64,000 nucleotides of DNA, from contig JAPMAC010000209.1 in the NCBI GenBank assembly GCA_028671895.1, positions 18,312,501-18,376,500 on the forward strand, in the 5' to 3' direction. Of this stretch, positions 34,516 through 45,366 are shown piece by piece; positions within the stretch are counted from its first letter, which is position 1; each line of letters begins with the position of its first letter. The notes beneath the pieces were generated by a model. That model saw only the letters and a program-made list of their open reading frames with translations. It was not told where the DNA came from and did no database searches. This stretch comes from Oenanthe sinensis (Eukaryota; Streptophyta; Magnoliopsida; Apiales; Apiaceae). The translations under genes and the position numbers were made by a program.

Positions 34516-35103
34516 ATAATATTTTTTTTCAACAATTGGTATCAACAATTGGCATATTTATTTTTTCTATTATATTGGCATATTTTTACTTTATAGTTTT
34601 TTTATTATTTCATGTTATTTTTAAAATTTATTTTTGTGTACGAGAAATTGTTCTAAGAATCATAAGTATTAAATGTCAATATTTAAAGGACTTGTGAATT
34701 TCTTTACATCTACTTTCTCGAGCTTACATATATCTCTGATATAATGTATGAAGTTAAATGCTAATTTTCATTCCTATGATTATTTAGTATTTAGCAAGGG
34801 TAGTTTGTCTTATTAAAATTATGAATTGAAGCAATTAAATGTTTATTAGTTTCATAGTTTTAATACGATGAGATATTAGGAGAATAATTACTTGCTTTTT
34901 GAAATTATTATTAATTATCATAGTTTGATATTTTGTTATTGTTTCATTGCAATTAATTATGATTTTTGTTGTCAGTGATAATATATATTGTTTATCTGAA
35001 AGTCACTAATAATAAAAGCATATTTGTGTCCTGCCGAACAAGAGCAATCGACTCGGGGTAAAAGCAGGTAATCTCGATCTTGATATATTATCTAATCAAT
35101 TGG

Positions 35104-35105
<2 letters not shown>

Positions 35106-35181
<76 letters not shown>
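35106..35181. repeat. (AT)n microsatellite
   Basis: About 37 uninterrupted AT units inside element B, between the two ORF3 remnants. Confidence 0.95.
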
Positions 35182-35187
<6 letters not shown>

Positions 35188-35189
35188 AT

Positions 35190-35720
35190 TGATATATTGA
35201 GCCCTCAGTGGCTATAGGACAAGATTAAGGGATTGAAAACATACAATCTCTAACACAAATCATAGACACAAACACTCAAACAGATACAACTTCATCTACT
35301 AAACCCCTGAAAAGAAAAGTTTATCAACTACAGAGGGTGAGAGAGTAAGTGCCTCTAGTGCACTAGAAAAGAGAAGTATCTATGAGTGTTCCAGCAGCTC
35401 TGCCTCTAGTTAGAATATGAAATTGAAACCAAGGCAACTGCTAACTAATCTATATCCTCCCAAAAGGGTATAGATTTGCAAATGGTAAAACTGTTACTAA
35501 GTTCATTCTCTCAACAGAGTGAGTCTATTGAATTCGGCCTGTCAGCCAAGGCCATTTGTAAAGAGTCAACTTCATCTGGACACATTCAAACACTGCAGAC
35601 CATAAATGTATATATTCAAATGCACTGTAAGGATTGTCACACACTAAGGATGAATTGACGGAAGCAATTATTCTAAACTTCCATATCAAGGAAGAAAGGA
35701 TGATTGATGATTCTGACTGA
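35190..35720 (+). pseudogene. ORF3 remnant, second copy, element B
   Basis: The opening TTGAGCCCTCAGTGGCTATAG parallels TTAGCCCCTAGTGGCTTTTG of the first copy (33820). PLKRKVYQL near 35300 parallels E's QPLKRKL, and ESIEFGLSAKAI (35520-35556) parallels EPIEIRPSARAS. It is broken. Confidence 0.55.
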
Positions 35721-37120
35721 ATCAACATGCCTTCACAGGCGTCAGGAGGAAACTTGGATCATTTGCTACATTATAGATCCTTGTCTCCCTCCCCAGATGG
35801 AACATATCTGGATTCCTAATGGAATAGATCATCTTAGATGATCAGCAACTCACTGAATTTATTCCTGAAGCAATTCAGTTTTTAAAGTCAAATATTTTTA
35901 TAGATTCAATTGAGGACGGGGATTTACGAAACCCCATTGCACCACCAGTGACCTCTCTTGAAGGGGCTATGGTGATCTTTCTTGTAGGTACAAACAATTG
36001 TGTCATCCGTACTGAGAGAGAGAAATAGTGTTGTGAGGAAAGAGTGAAACACAAGTGAGAAAGAGTGAAAATATATATTCTATGAGTGAAACACTTAGAG
36101 AGTATATGAGCGAAACACTTATCAGAAACACAAAAGAAAATCACACACTAGCATAATTACCAAATCCCATTCCCAATTATCTGTTACAGATTTATAATGT
36201 TACTCAACTAAGGGGGATGAAATTTCTTCTATTATTAAGGATTCTGAAGATGATTACTCAACTAAGGGGGAGAAGTGTTGAACAGTTCGAACTGTTGAAC
36301 AAGATCCAAAAAGGGAGAAGTAGATCCAAAAAGGGAAAAGTGTTGAACAAGATCCAAATGGGAGAATTGTTTAACAAAGACTTTTACTAGAAGAGGATTA
36401 CTCCATTGTTGAAAAGGGGGTATATAATAACATGCTTGGATTGGATCCATTTGATTTTAGAAAATTCTTGTATATAGGATTAACTGGATTTTCTAAAATG
36501 CATAACATGTCATAGTTTGCATTTTTTATATCTGCGATGGTTTAATGCTGTATGTATGCCATGTTTGTTATTACTTCTATTAAATTGGTTGGATAATTCA
36601 CATAAGGGGAGAATGAATTCACCTTGGGAGAGAAGTGAAGACAGAAGTTGGAGAAATAGAGGAGAAGTGGTAATAAGAAGAGAACAAGACTTCATCCCTG
36701 CCATCCTAAGGGGGAGTAGTGATGAGTCTGAGAAATGAAGATAATACTACTTGTATAATATGTTCAGTGCTAGAGGAACAAACATCTTTCATTTCAGTTT
36801 CTCAAGAAATCTGGAAATGCAGAATCTGATCCAGAGAAACCAGCAACTGAGGATCTACCAATGACACCTGATCTCTAGAAGAAGGTGAAGTTGATACTTC
36901 TGAAGCTGGTAATGGTAGGTAAGTCCAGATAGAACTTTGTTAAATATGTTCAGTCTAGAGGAACATCTATCTTATATTTATCTTTCATAATTGAAATCTG
37001 GAAATGTATTATATGATCCAGAAAACAATTTATTATTTACAAGTTCTTAAATGTCGTTTTATTTTCTTAGTTGTTAGTTGAGTTATCCTCTAGGAATTTG
37101 TGTGTTAAATGTTTAACAAC
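35721..37120. other. Element B 3' tail, no intact gene
   Basis: Contains several AAGGGGGAG purine phrases (36213, 36268, 36705) that resemble PPTs, and ends in AAATAGGGGGAGAT at the real PPT. The short ORFs here carry no recognised domain. Confidence 0.5.
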
Positions 37121-37134
37121 AAATAGGGGGAGAT
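37121..37134 (+). other. Polypurine tract of element B
   Basis: AAATAGGGGGAGAT immediately before the 3' LTR start TGTAAG. E has the same tract (53761-53774, minus strand). Confidence 0.9.
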
Positions 37135-38899
37135 TGTAAGTCATATTACTAGTCCTATTTGTAATAAGTAGATGACAACTCAACTCAGGTAAGAAAGCGA
37201 AGTAAATAATAATTATTGAGTATAGAGGAAGAACAAAAGAAGCTAAGACAGGAAATGACAAGACACAAAAACCACTATAGAAGAAATGAGAATCAACATT
37301 GTAGTTAGTCATCCGTGAACCAGACCAGTGCACAGGGTGTCAACAATGTCAGTGAAGATTCGTCATCAAAAAGTTCAAGTGGTTAAAAAGGTTATTGTTG
37401 AAGAACAGAAGAGTCTTATCTACATCAACAATAGTCAAGCCTTTAATTTAATTCTCTATTAATTAATTAAATTAATTAGTTAATTTAATTAGTAAATTAA
37501 TTCACTCAGAATTAATTTATTTCTTAAATTAATTAAAGGATTAATTAATTTAGAATTATTTTAGAATGACAGAAGACAGAAGTTGGAAGCTCAAAGAGAT
37601 ACGGTACTGACTTGAAGAACAGACGGTAAAAGAATTGACACGGAAGAAATGCAGAGTCATATATTCTTAAAGGTGGAACCCCGGTTGGAATTGATTTATC
37701 ATTTCCAAGTCAAAAGGAGTTCGGTTCTAGACCATCAGAAGACCGCAGCTTAGAGCGTAAGGATTTATTTTAATTAATAAATATTTTATTTATTTAGTAA
37801 ATTATATTTATAAATATCTAAATAATATTAGATATTTATTTTTATAATTTATGAATTAAATTTATTATTTATTAATCAAAGATTATAAGCTGTGCGGGTC
37901 GAAAAGCATTTCTACGGAGCCTATCCATATAAGACGAAATAGGCCCCTTTGATTTTTGAATTGAAATGGCAGGAGATTTCTTCAACCAATCAGAGCATGC
38001 CACGTGTCCACACAAAGAAGAAATGAAATGAAAAGCATGCAGTTGATGAAAGTCATACCGAATAATTCATAAGTCATACCGAACAATTCAAGCAGATGTC
38101 ATACCGAGCAGAATGAAGAAAAGGTCATGCTGGAGTTGAAGATTAAAAGGTCATACTGATTTTATTTAATTAAAAAGTCATACCGATTTTTTTAATTAAT
38201 TAAAATAAGTCATACCGAGCTTCTGCCGACCTAAAGTCATACCAGAATAAGTCATACCGAATTTTCTGTGTTCAAAAGGTCATGCTGGACTTATTTTTTA
38301 TTTAATTAAAAAGTCATACCGATTTTTTATTTAATAAAATAAGTCATACCGACCAAAATAAGTCATGCCCAGTCTTTTATAAGTCATACAAGTGTTAAAA
38401 TAAGTCATACAGACTTATTTTCTTGAAATAAAGTCATACTCAAAAAGGTCATAGCAGCCTTTTTGAAATCTCTATAAATATGAGATGAAGGCTTCAATTC
38501 TTCATACTTCCTTGAGTAGAAAAATCAGTTCAAATTCAGAATTTGTCTGCATTGTAATATTCAAAGACTTTCTGTGCTGGTTTGATTTTAATTCCTAAAG
38601 TAGAACAATTCATGTCAAATTTGTTCTAGGAATTAAAGTTTATTCTACCGGATATTGTAACACCCGTTCAAGTTTAATATACATATTTAACTTGAATCTT
38701 GTTTACTTACTTGCTAATTTCTATATCTTAAATGTTTAATCACGAAAATAGAAAGATAGTAAGTCAGCCTCCCAAACACTACAAATACTCGAACCCTCAG
38801 CTTTAGCAATAATTTAATTCCGCAAATTCTGAAAAGAATTTTAAATTGTTGTAAGTATCGCATTCAACCCCCCTTCTACGATACTTCCGGGACCCAACA
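37135..38899 (+). mobile_element. 3' LTR of element B
   Basis: Same 1,765-bp length as the 5' LTR, about 24 substitutions and no net indels. Followed by the target duplication GTTCC, after which element A's repeat array resumes. Confidence 0.92.
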
Positions 38900-39827
38900 G
38901 TTCCTATACACTGCAAGTAATGTAAGAGGCACAACAAAACACTTAGGCGCAACAAAATACTTATGAATAAGTTTTTAAGTACTTTTGTTATTTCCTATAC
39001 ACTGCAAGCAATGTAGGAGGCGCAACAAAACACCTAGGCGTAAAAAAATACTTATGAATAAGTTTCTAAGTAATTTTTTTGTTCCTACACACTACAAGCA
39101 CTCTATGAGGCGTAACAAAACCTTCCCTTAGGCGCAACAAAAGTTTCTGGCTCCTATACACTACACTCACTCTACAGGCGCAAGAAAGGACTTAGCGTTG
39201 TGAAGAACAAATTAATTTTAATTGATTTGAAAAGTCTACACCATATATAAACAAAATGACGTACTTATTTTAAATAGAGTGTTCTGGTTCGTCTCTTCTA
39301 ATCCAGTGCCAGAGAAGAATACAACAAATAATATACAAAGGGGTCAAAACAAATCAAAGCTCTATCCATTACTCCTTACCGGAGTCTTTTGTTAATGGCC
39401 GGATAAACCATGTAATATTTTAAGGGCCATTAAAAAATATTCCCGGTAGTTAAATCCTTAGATAAAATTATAGATACAAATATTGTATAGGATTTGACTT
39501 TTATATTTTTGTAGAAGCATAGAACTAATTTGTTCTTTGGAAACCAGTTATATTTTTAACTGTGTGTAGCAACCTTAGGGTTTATATACGAAATATATAT
39601 TCCTTGAAACTTGTCTCATTAAATTACTTGCTAATTTTCTAGAACATTAACGATTATTCATAAATACAGAAAATTAGTAAGCCAACCTCCTAAACACTAT
39701 TCAGCTCATGAATTCGAACCCACTAACCGAACTCTAAATTATTTATCCGCAAAAGATTCGAAAGATTTTTTTAATTTAGTGAGTATTGTATTCAATCTCC
39801 CCTTCTACAATACTTCGGGACCCAACA
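38900..39827 (+). mobile_element. Right part of element A's 5' LTR
   Basis: The GGCGCAAC array resumes (38900-39190), followed by a T-rich region and the conserved 3' end with CCCCTTCTACAATACTTCGG, terminating ACCCAACA at 39827. Confidence 0.8.
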
Positions 39828-41834
39828 ATTGGTATCAGAGCTTTCTGATTGATATACAAATCAAGATCTGTAATCCAGTGAAGCTCAGAGTATCGAAGCT
39901 GTTTGGACTACACAAGAATAGAGGACTTGATAAATAAATTTATTTTTTAAATATAAATTTTGATAAGTTTATTTTATATATTTATTTTTAATAAATTTAT
40001 TTTATAAATTTAATTTAAATGAGTTTATTATTTAAACTTGAATAAATTTATTTCATAAACTTAATTTAAATAAATTTAATTTAAAATAAATCTATGATTT
40101 AAACTTAAGTAAATTTATTTTTGTAACTTAAATATATTTGTTTTGTCTATTTTAGGTTTATAGCATTTCAGCATCACTCACACCATTTGCAGTCTACTTC
40201 AAGTTTGCATCTCAATTTAATTTTTATTTTAGATTTATTTATTTTTCTAGAAAATTTAAAATTCTTGAAAACTAAAATTTTACCTAAGTTTTAATTTACG
40301 ATATTTTAATTTTTAAGAAAATTCAAAATTCTTAAAAATTAATTTGTTGTAAATTTTTATTTTTGATTAATTTATTTTTAAAGAAAATTAAAAATTCTGT
40401 AAACTTAAATTGTTCTTAAATATTAATTCGAGGGTGCTCAAGGGTTTGTAGTTGAAGATTTTTCCGGGTATTGAAGACAACTGAGATTGACTGAAGATTA
40501 TCCAATGAAGTTAATTCTGGAACAGGTTGAAGAAATAATGGTATTAATATCCTCAAATGTTTACTCCATAGGATCTCACTAATATTTTGGAAGCTGCAAA
40601 AGAAGAGATTAATTTGGGTACAATTTTTGGTTAATTTGAGTTGAATTTTTGGATGAAAAATCTTAGGGGTTGAAGTGGTGAAGGAGAACAGACTGGACTA
40701 CCTGACATCTTAGTACCTTAAAGATTATTCTACAGGGAGATTATAGATAGTTCATGCTAACACTGCAGATCATCTGAAACACAAGATTACAACCAACAGG
40801 GATTTAAGGATACAACCACATTTTCTGTAGAAGAACTATATGTGCTAAAGGCAAATGAACTAGAACAAGAGTTGAAGAAGATAATTTTTGGTAAAACAGG
40901 TTATTAACATATCCATTGTACTTGTGACCCAAGAACCAAATTTGATTGAAATCAAGGTTGAGAACCTCTGAACAGAAATGAATTGATCCAAGAAGAGGAA
41001 TTGAAGATGTAGTAGCTCGAGGTAGTGGTCAAGGTGTTGTATGTGAATTTGATACTTTGCAGTAACATGAGAACTGGACTGCAAGTCAAGCCTGCAGGGC
41101 AAATAGAAGTTCAGTGATATCAGATTCAGACGGAATCCCAACTCTAAATCTAAGATCTTTACCTATAGATTCCATTGAGGAGATTTTCAAGATTATTTCA
41201 AGAGGCGGTTGCAAAACAGGGATGGTTTAAAATAGAAAGACAAGATTAGGGGGTTGCTACACAGCTTGAAGAAGCCTGTACAAGCAAATGATGAAAGACA
41301 CTATATTGGGTTAAAGCAGGAATCTCAGGCATTAGTGAGGATGTAACAAGGGAAAGCATATGTTGGTGAAGTTAAATGCAAAGCTGATTCTATCAGTGAC
41401 ACTAATGAACCAAATGGATATCTGGCATCAATGACCAACTCTTGAGATGAATCACTAAGCGCTTCATAAGTACACATTCTAATTAATATACATTTATCTA
41501 ATTCAGAACTGTATGATGATTAGGTATTTGAATGTATTATATTAATGTCAGCATGTTAGCATGTCAGGACTTAAATGCTTAATTGATTGCTTAGAATAAG
41601 ATTGCATGCTAGGATTCATGAGTTTAATTAGTACATTTCATACTTATTTTTCCATGGAGTAAAATGAATATCTGGTGTTAGGAATATATTCATTTGATGA
41701 TGTATAAAATTCTAGAACATTAGTCAGCTTAGTTTATTTGCAATATATCTTTCTAGTCTCTGAAATGTATAATCAGAGTCTAGATAGTCATTATTCAAGT
41801 TACTTGTACTTAGAAGAATTTCTGCAGAAAATAA
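39828..41834 (+). mobile_element. Element A leader and interior, left part
   Basis: PBS TGGTATCAGAGC at 39830-39841, then the shared leader phrase TGATATACAAATCAAGATC also present at 30100 in B. AT-rich repeat-like DNA at 39930-40140. A decayed gag scrap is at about 41340-41460. The rest shows no recognisable protein. C's target site AATAA is at 41830-41834. Confidence 0.7.
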
Positions 41835-43389
41835 TGTTGGTGTAGGTGCCCTAGAGGCAATACAATGTTTATTTTGATAAACCTTTATGTCAATTGATTA
41901 TTCAATAAACATATTTATTATGACTTTAATTACTGCGATATATTTGTTAGCATAATAAATGTCCTTAGAATCATGATACACATTGTATAGTTTAGTACAT
42001 GACTTGAACTTGAGATTATATAATATATCATATTCTTAAATGTCCCTAGTCGAGTATTATTATTATAGGACAATAATAATACATAAATAGACTAGTATGT
42101 TGTTTGACTGATAACCACATCTCATTGGTTATAAGTATGGGGATACTAAAGTCAATACATAGGTACATGTAGGAGTACATGATACTGGACAGACCCACAG
42201 TGAGATTCTTCATGTTTAATAAAGTCATAAGAAAGACTCACAGTGATAATGGTGTAATGATCCTTTGACTTGAGATCATTATATTTCTATACGAGGATTA
42301 ATATACTTTGACTACATTAAAAGTTACCTTTGACCGGGTGATGATAAAAGTGGACATCGGGTATATCATGAGTCGTATGAGAAATATGAATGATAGATAA
42401 ATGATTTAACCCTCCTATAATTAGGAGAGATATTATTGGCCTCTTGATTGAGTGAGACTATAAAATGCATGGCCATGCTCAAATAATGATTTGTTTTCAT
42501 AGTCTACTCATGGATCAAGTAAACCCGGATTAAATGTTGAAGAGGATGACTGAATACATGCCTCGAGTTTAATCTATAATATATATGGTTAAAGGGATTA
42601 TATTACACTGAAACATTAATCACGAAAGGTTTTATCGAATCACGATTTAATTATTATTTAATTGGGTAGCAATGATGTATTACTAGATACCGCTCATTGT
42701 TTATAATTTTATTGGAGAATAAAATTATTGCTAATTAAATAATAGCATATAGGGTCACACACATAGAGTACTTAAAGGAATAATTAATTTAAATTATAGA
42801 TTTAAATTAATTGATGATTATTTGAATTTTATTAGATTAATTAAGTGAGACTTAATTAATTGAAATAATATAAATTCGAATTTGAATTCTGCCATTAATA
42901 ATTAAGTGTGACTTAGTTATTAATTAAATAATAAAATTCGGTTTTATTATTTAATCCTAAACCTACATGGGTTAGGCTTTGCTGTTATGGGTTGCTATTA
43001 TGGGCCTATTAACCAACCATTATAAATAGATAATGTAGGGTTAATAAGGTTTAAGTTTTTGAGAAAAACAAAACCCTAGCAGTAGCAAAGGCAGAGAGAA
43101 AAGGCAGAATTCGAAATCATCAAAGGAGGCTAGTACATCCATTCCGTAATCAAGATCGTGAGACGTTCTTGAAGGTGCTCGTGTGGATACCATAGAGGTG
43201 TTTTCGAGAGGAAGACACAAGTCGTGAAAGCTAGGATCTCCGTTGAGTTCGTGAAAGTCAAGACCAAGTAAAGGTATGATTCCGTTTCACAATAATCAGT
43301 CCGCTTATACATGATCCTGCGTTTAGGGTTCCGAAATTTTCGTTATATTTACGTTTAATCCGCTGCGTTTTATGCATAGGAACCCAACA
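41835..43389 (+). mobile_element. 5' LTR of element C
   Basis: 1,555 bp. TATAAATAGATAATG at 43021-43035 is a good TATA box candidate, about 370 bp before the LTR end. The small minus-strand ORFs inside recur in the 3' LTR simply because the LTRs are identical there. Confidence 0.92.
43021..43028 (+). promoter_or_regulatory. TATA box candidate of element C
   Basis: TATAAATA in the LTR, followed by a purine-rich transcribed region with GAGAAAAACAAAACCCTAG. A duplicate lies in the 3' LTR at 50533-50540. Confidence 0.65.
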
Positions 43390-43390
43390 A

Positions 43391-43405
43391 TGGCATCAGA
43401 GTTAC
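43391..43405 (+). other. Primer-binding site of element C
   Basis: TGGCATCAGAGTTAC, one base after the LTR terminus. It is similar to the initiator-Met complement for ten of the first eleven bases. Confidence 0.75.
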
Positions 43406-43609
43406 GTGTATAAGGGACTGATTTGGTTACGTGTTTTATGTATTTGATGCATACATGCCTGTTTTGGTGACTGCCATGCCATGCTACTGCTTTGTCATAA
43501 TCTGTTATGCCACTGCCATGTTTCTGTTATGAGACTGCCATGCCTGTTATGAGACTGCTATGCTTCTGCCAATATGTAACTGTCAGAGAATGTATATTCT
43601 GTGTCTGAT

Positions 43610-43850
43610 CAGAGTTTGTGAAATTGGAGCTGGGTCAGAGTTTAACAAACTCTGATGGACTCGCTCAGAGTTTAATAAACTCTGATGGTCAGGTCAGAGT
43701 ATAGAGCATGGTCAGAGTTTAACAAACTCCGATGGTCTCTGATCAGAGTTTAGCAGTAAACTCTGATGGACTGTGCTGATCAGAGTTTAGCAGTAAACTC
43801 TGATGGACTGTGCTGATCAGAGTTTAGCAGTAAACTCTGATGGACTGTAT
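43610..43850. repeat. CAGAGTTTA palindromic repeats in C's leader
   Basis: Six copies of a short inverted repeat such as CAGAGTTTAACAAACTCTG, joined by GATGGACTGTGCTGAT-like spacers. The last three are tandem units of about 37 bp (starts near 43741, 43778 and 43815). Each can fold into a hairpin in the genomic RNA. Confidence 0.85.
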
Positions 43851-45366
43851 AAATTGCAGTGGGGAAAAAGGCCAACAGATATGATCTGTAGTTCAGAAAT
43901 TGATGATTTCTGAATAGGACTGGTCTTCGAAAATAAAAAATTTCCAAGCAGACCTGGCAGCTCGACCCCAGCTGGGGGCTGCCGCCCCCAGACCCCGCCC
44001 GGGGGCTGCCGCCCCCGGACCCCCGCAATATTTTATTTTGTGTACTTGAGCATGGTGCTGGTTATGGCCCTTACACCCCTAGATTAATGGTTTTGGTTTT
44101 AGTTTTATAAATACGACTTGCATGTCGTTTTCTTCATTCTTGTAATTGTTTAACCTCGAATGTAACTCGAGTTTTCTTATGTAAGTACATTAGTATAGGT
44201 TTTATTCAATTATTCCATGTAATGTACTTGAAGATTGAAGGATGATCCAAGAAGAGGAGCAAGAACCCATGGATATAAGAAAAATGAAGACATGTAATTG
44301 TATTTATATTTCACCACCATAGATTGACTTTGATCCTTTCATTAGCTCGAAAGGATCACATAGGAAAGGGGCCATAACCAAGCACGTTTACATACTGCAC
44401 TTTACATATTGATGTATGAATGTATGTGTAGAGTAGAAGATGCATGCTTTAATTAGATTAATGATGTATGCATGTATTAGATACGTCACCCATGCCATGC
44501 TTGCCATGCTAAACAAGATAAAATCTGTAACGATTTAAGATTTTAAAATTAACAAACGATCATGAGATTCTTGTGTTTATGAAATATGGATTTTTAAAAC
44601 ACGGAATTGAATATGGATTTTGATGTCTATAATTGGGATTTTCTGACAAAAACGGATATGCGTATTCGTAAGGCTGATGGGTTTTAAGTGTGACCACTGG
44701 TATCCTCCATCTACCTGGGAATTGAACAATTTAAGATGTCAATTTAAAATATTTAGTTCAAGGAAAAATTGAGGATCTCTCCATGATGTGATCATGATCG
44801 TCGTAAATTTTCTAAACCCCTTAACAAAATATTAAGTTTTAATCGGATGCTTTCCAATGAATGAACACTCATCGAATCCTAGATCGATTAGGGGAAAGAC
44901 TGTCAGTGACAGGGGACTCCTATCTATCGTGGTGAGATGCGACGAATATAAACGGTTATATTCGGCCGTTGTATCATTGGGTCAAACTTAACTGAGTCGT
45001 CATAATAAGGTGAAAGTAAACGATTATATTCAACCATTATGAACTTAGAAGCATAGAGTTTGGTAAGATCAATCGTTGCTCACCAAACTATCCAAGAATT
45101 ATATATGATATAATTGACAAATGTTGTCTACCTAAATAATCATTCTTAAGGACTTCCAGTGGTTGACTTAAGACATGACGAAATATGGATCTTGGCTCAC
45201 TAGAAAGAATTATGGGATATACTTTCCAAATTAATAGTAAGGGCTATTAATTTGATAAAAATAGTGGGAGATATATTATGAATGTATCATAATCATTTGA
45301 ACATAATAAATAACTCAGACAATCTAATGTTTAATTTTGTGCTTTTATCATTGTAGATACCAAATA
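43850..45366 (+). other. Long untranslated leader of element C
   Basis: About 1.5 kb between the repeats and the gag ATG at 45367, carrying the GC-rich hairpins and many short ATGs. No conserved ORF was recognised. Confidence 0.55.
43965..44030. repeat. Two GC-rich hairpins in C's leader
   Basis: GGGGGCTGCCGCCCCC occurs twice about 27 bp apart, each a strong stem with a GC-rich loop, embedded in an otherwise AT-rich leader. Confidence 0.85.

Larger units (their letters stand above)
28315..38899 (+). mobile_element. Complete SIRE-like LTR retrotransposon B, coding region degenerate
   Basis: LTRs 28315-30079 and 37135-38899, both 1,765 bp with TG...CA ends. Target duplication GTTCC at 28310-28314 and 38900-38904. 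PBS TGGCATCAGAGC (30082-30093), PPT AAATAGGGGGAGAT just before 37135. The LTR pair shows about 24 substitutions (about 1.4%). Interior: AT-rich 222-bp repeats, rotten fragments of the integrase tail, RT and RNase H, then remnants of an extra 3' ORF in two copies. No intact gene is present, so it looks like a non-autonomous copy. Confidence 0.92.

Noticed and set aside
35106..35181. (AT)n as a replication origin or matrix attachment site
   Set aside because: A plain microsatellite inside a retrotransposon; nothing else supports such a role.
42046..43312. Minus-strand ORFs repeated at 49558-50824
   Set aside because: Same reason: identical LTRs of element C.
44480..45366. Possible upstream gene in C's leader
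   Set aside because: No frame longer than short random ORFs; best explained as untranslated leader.
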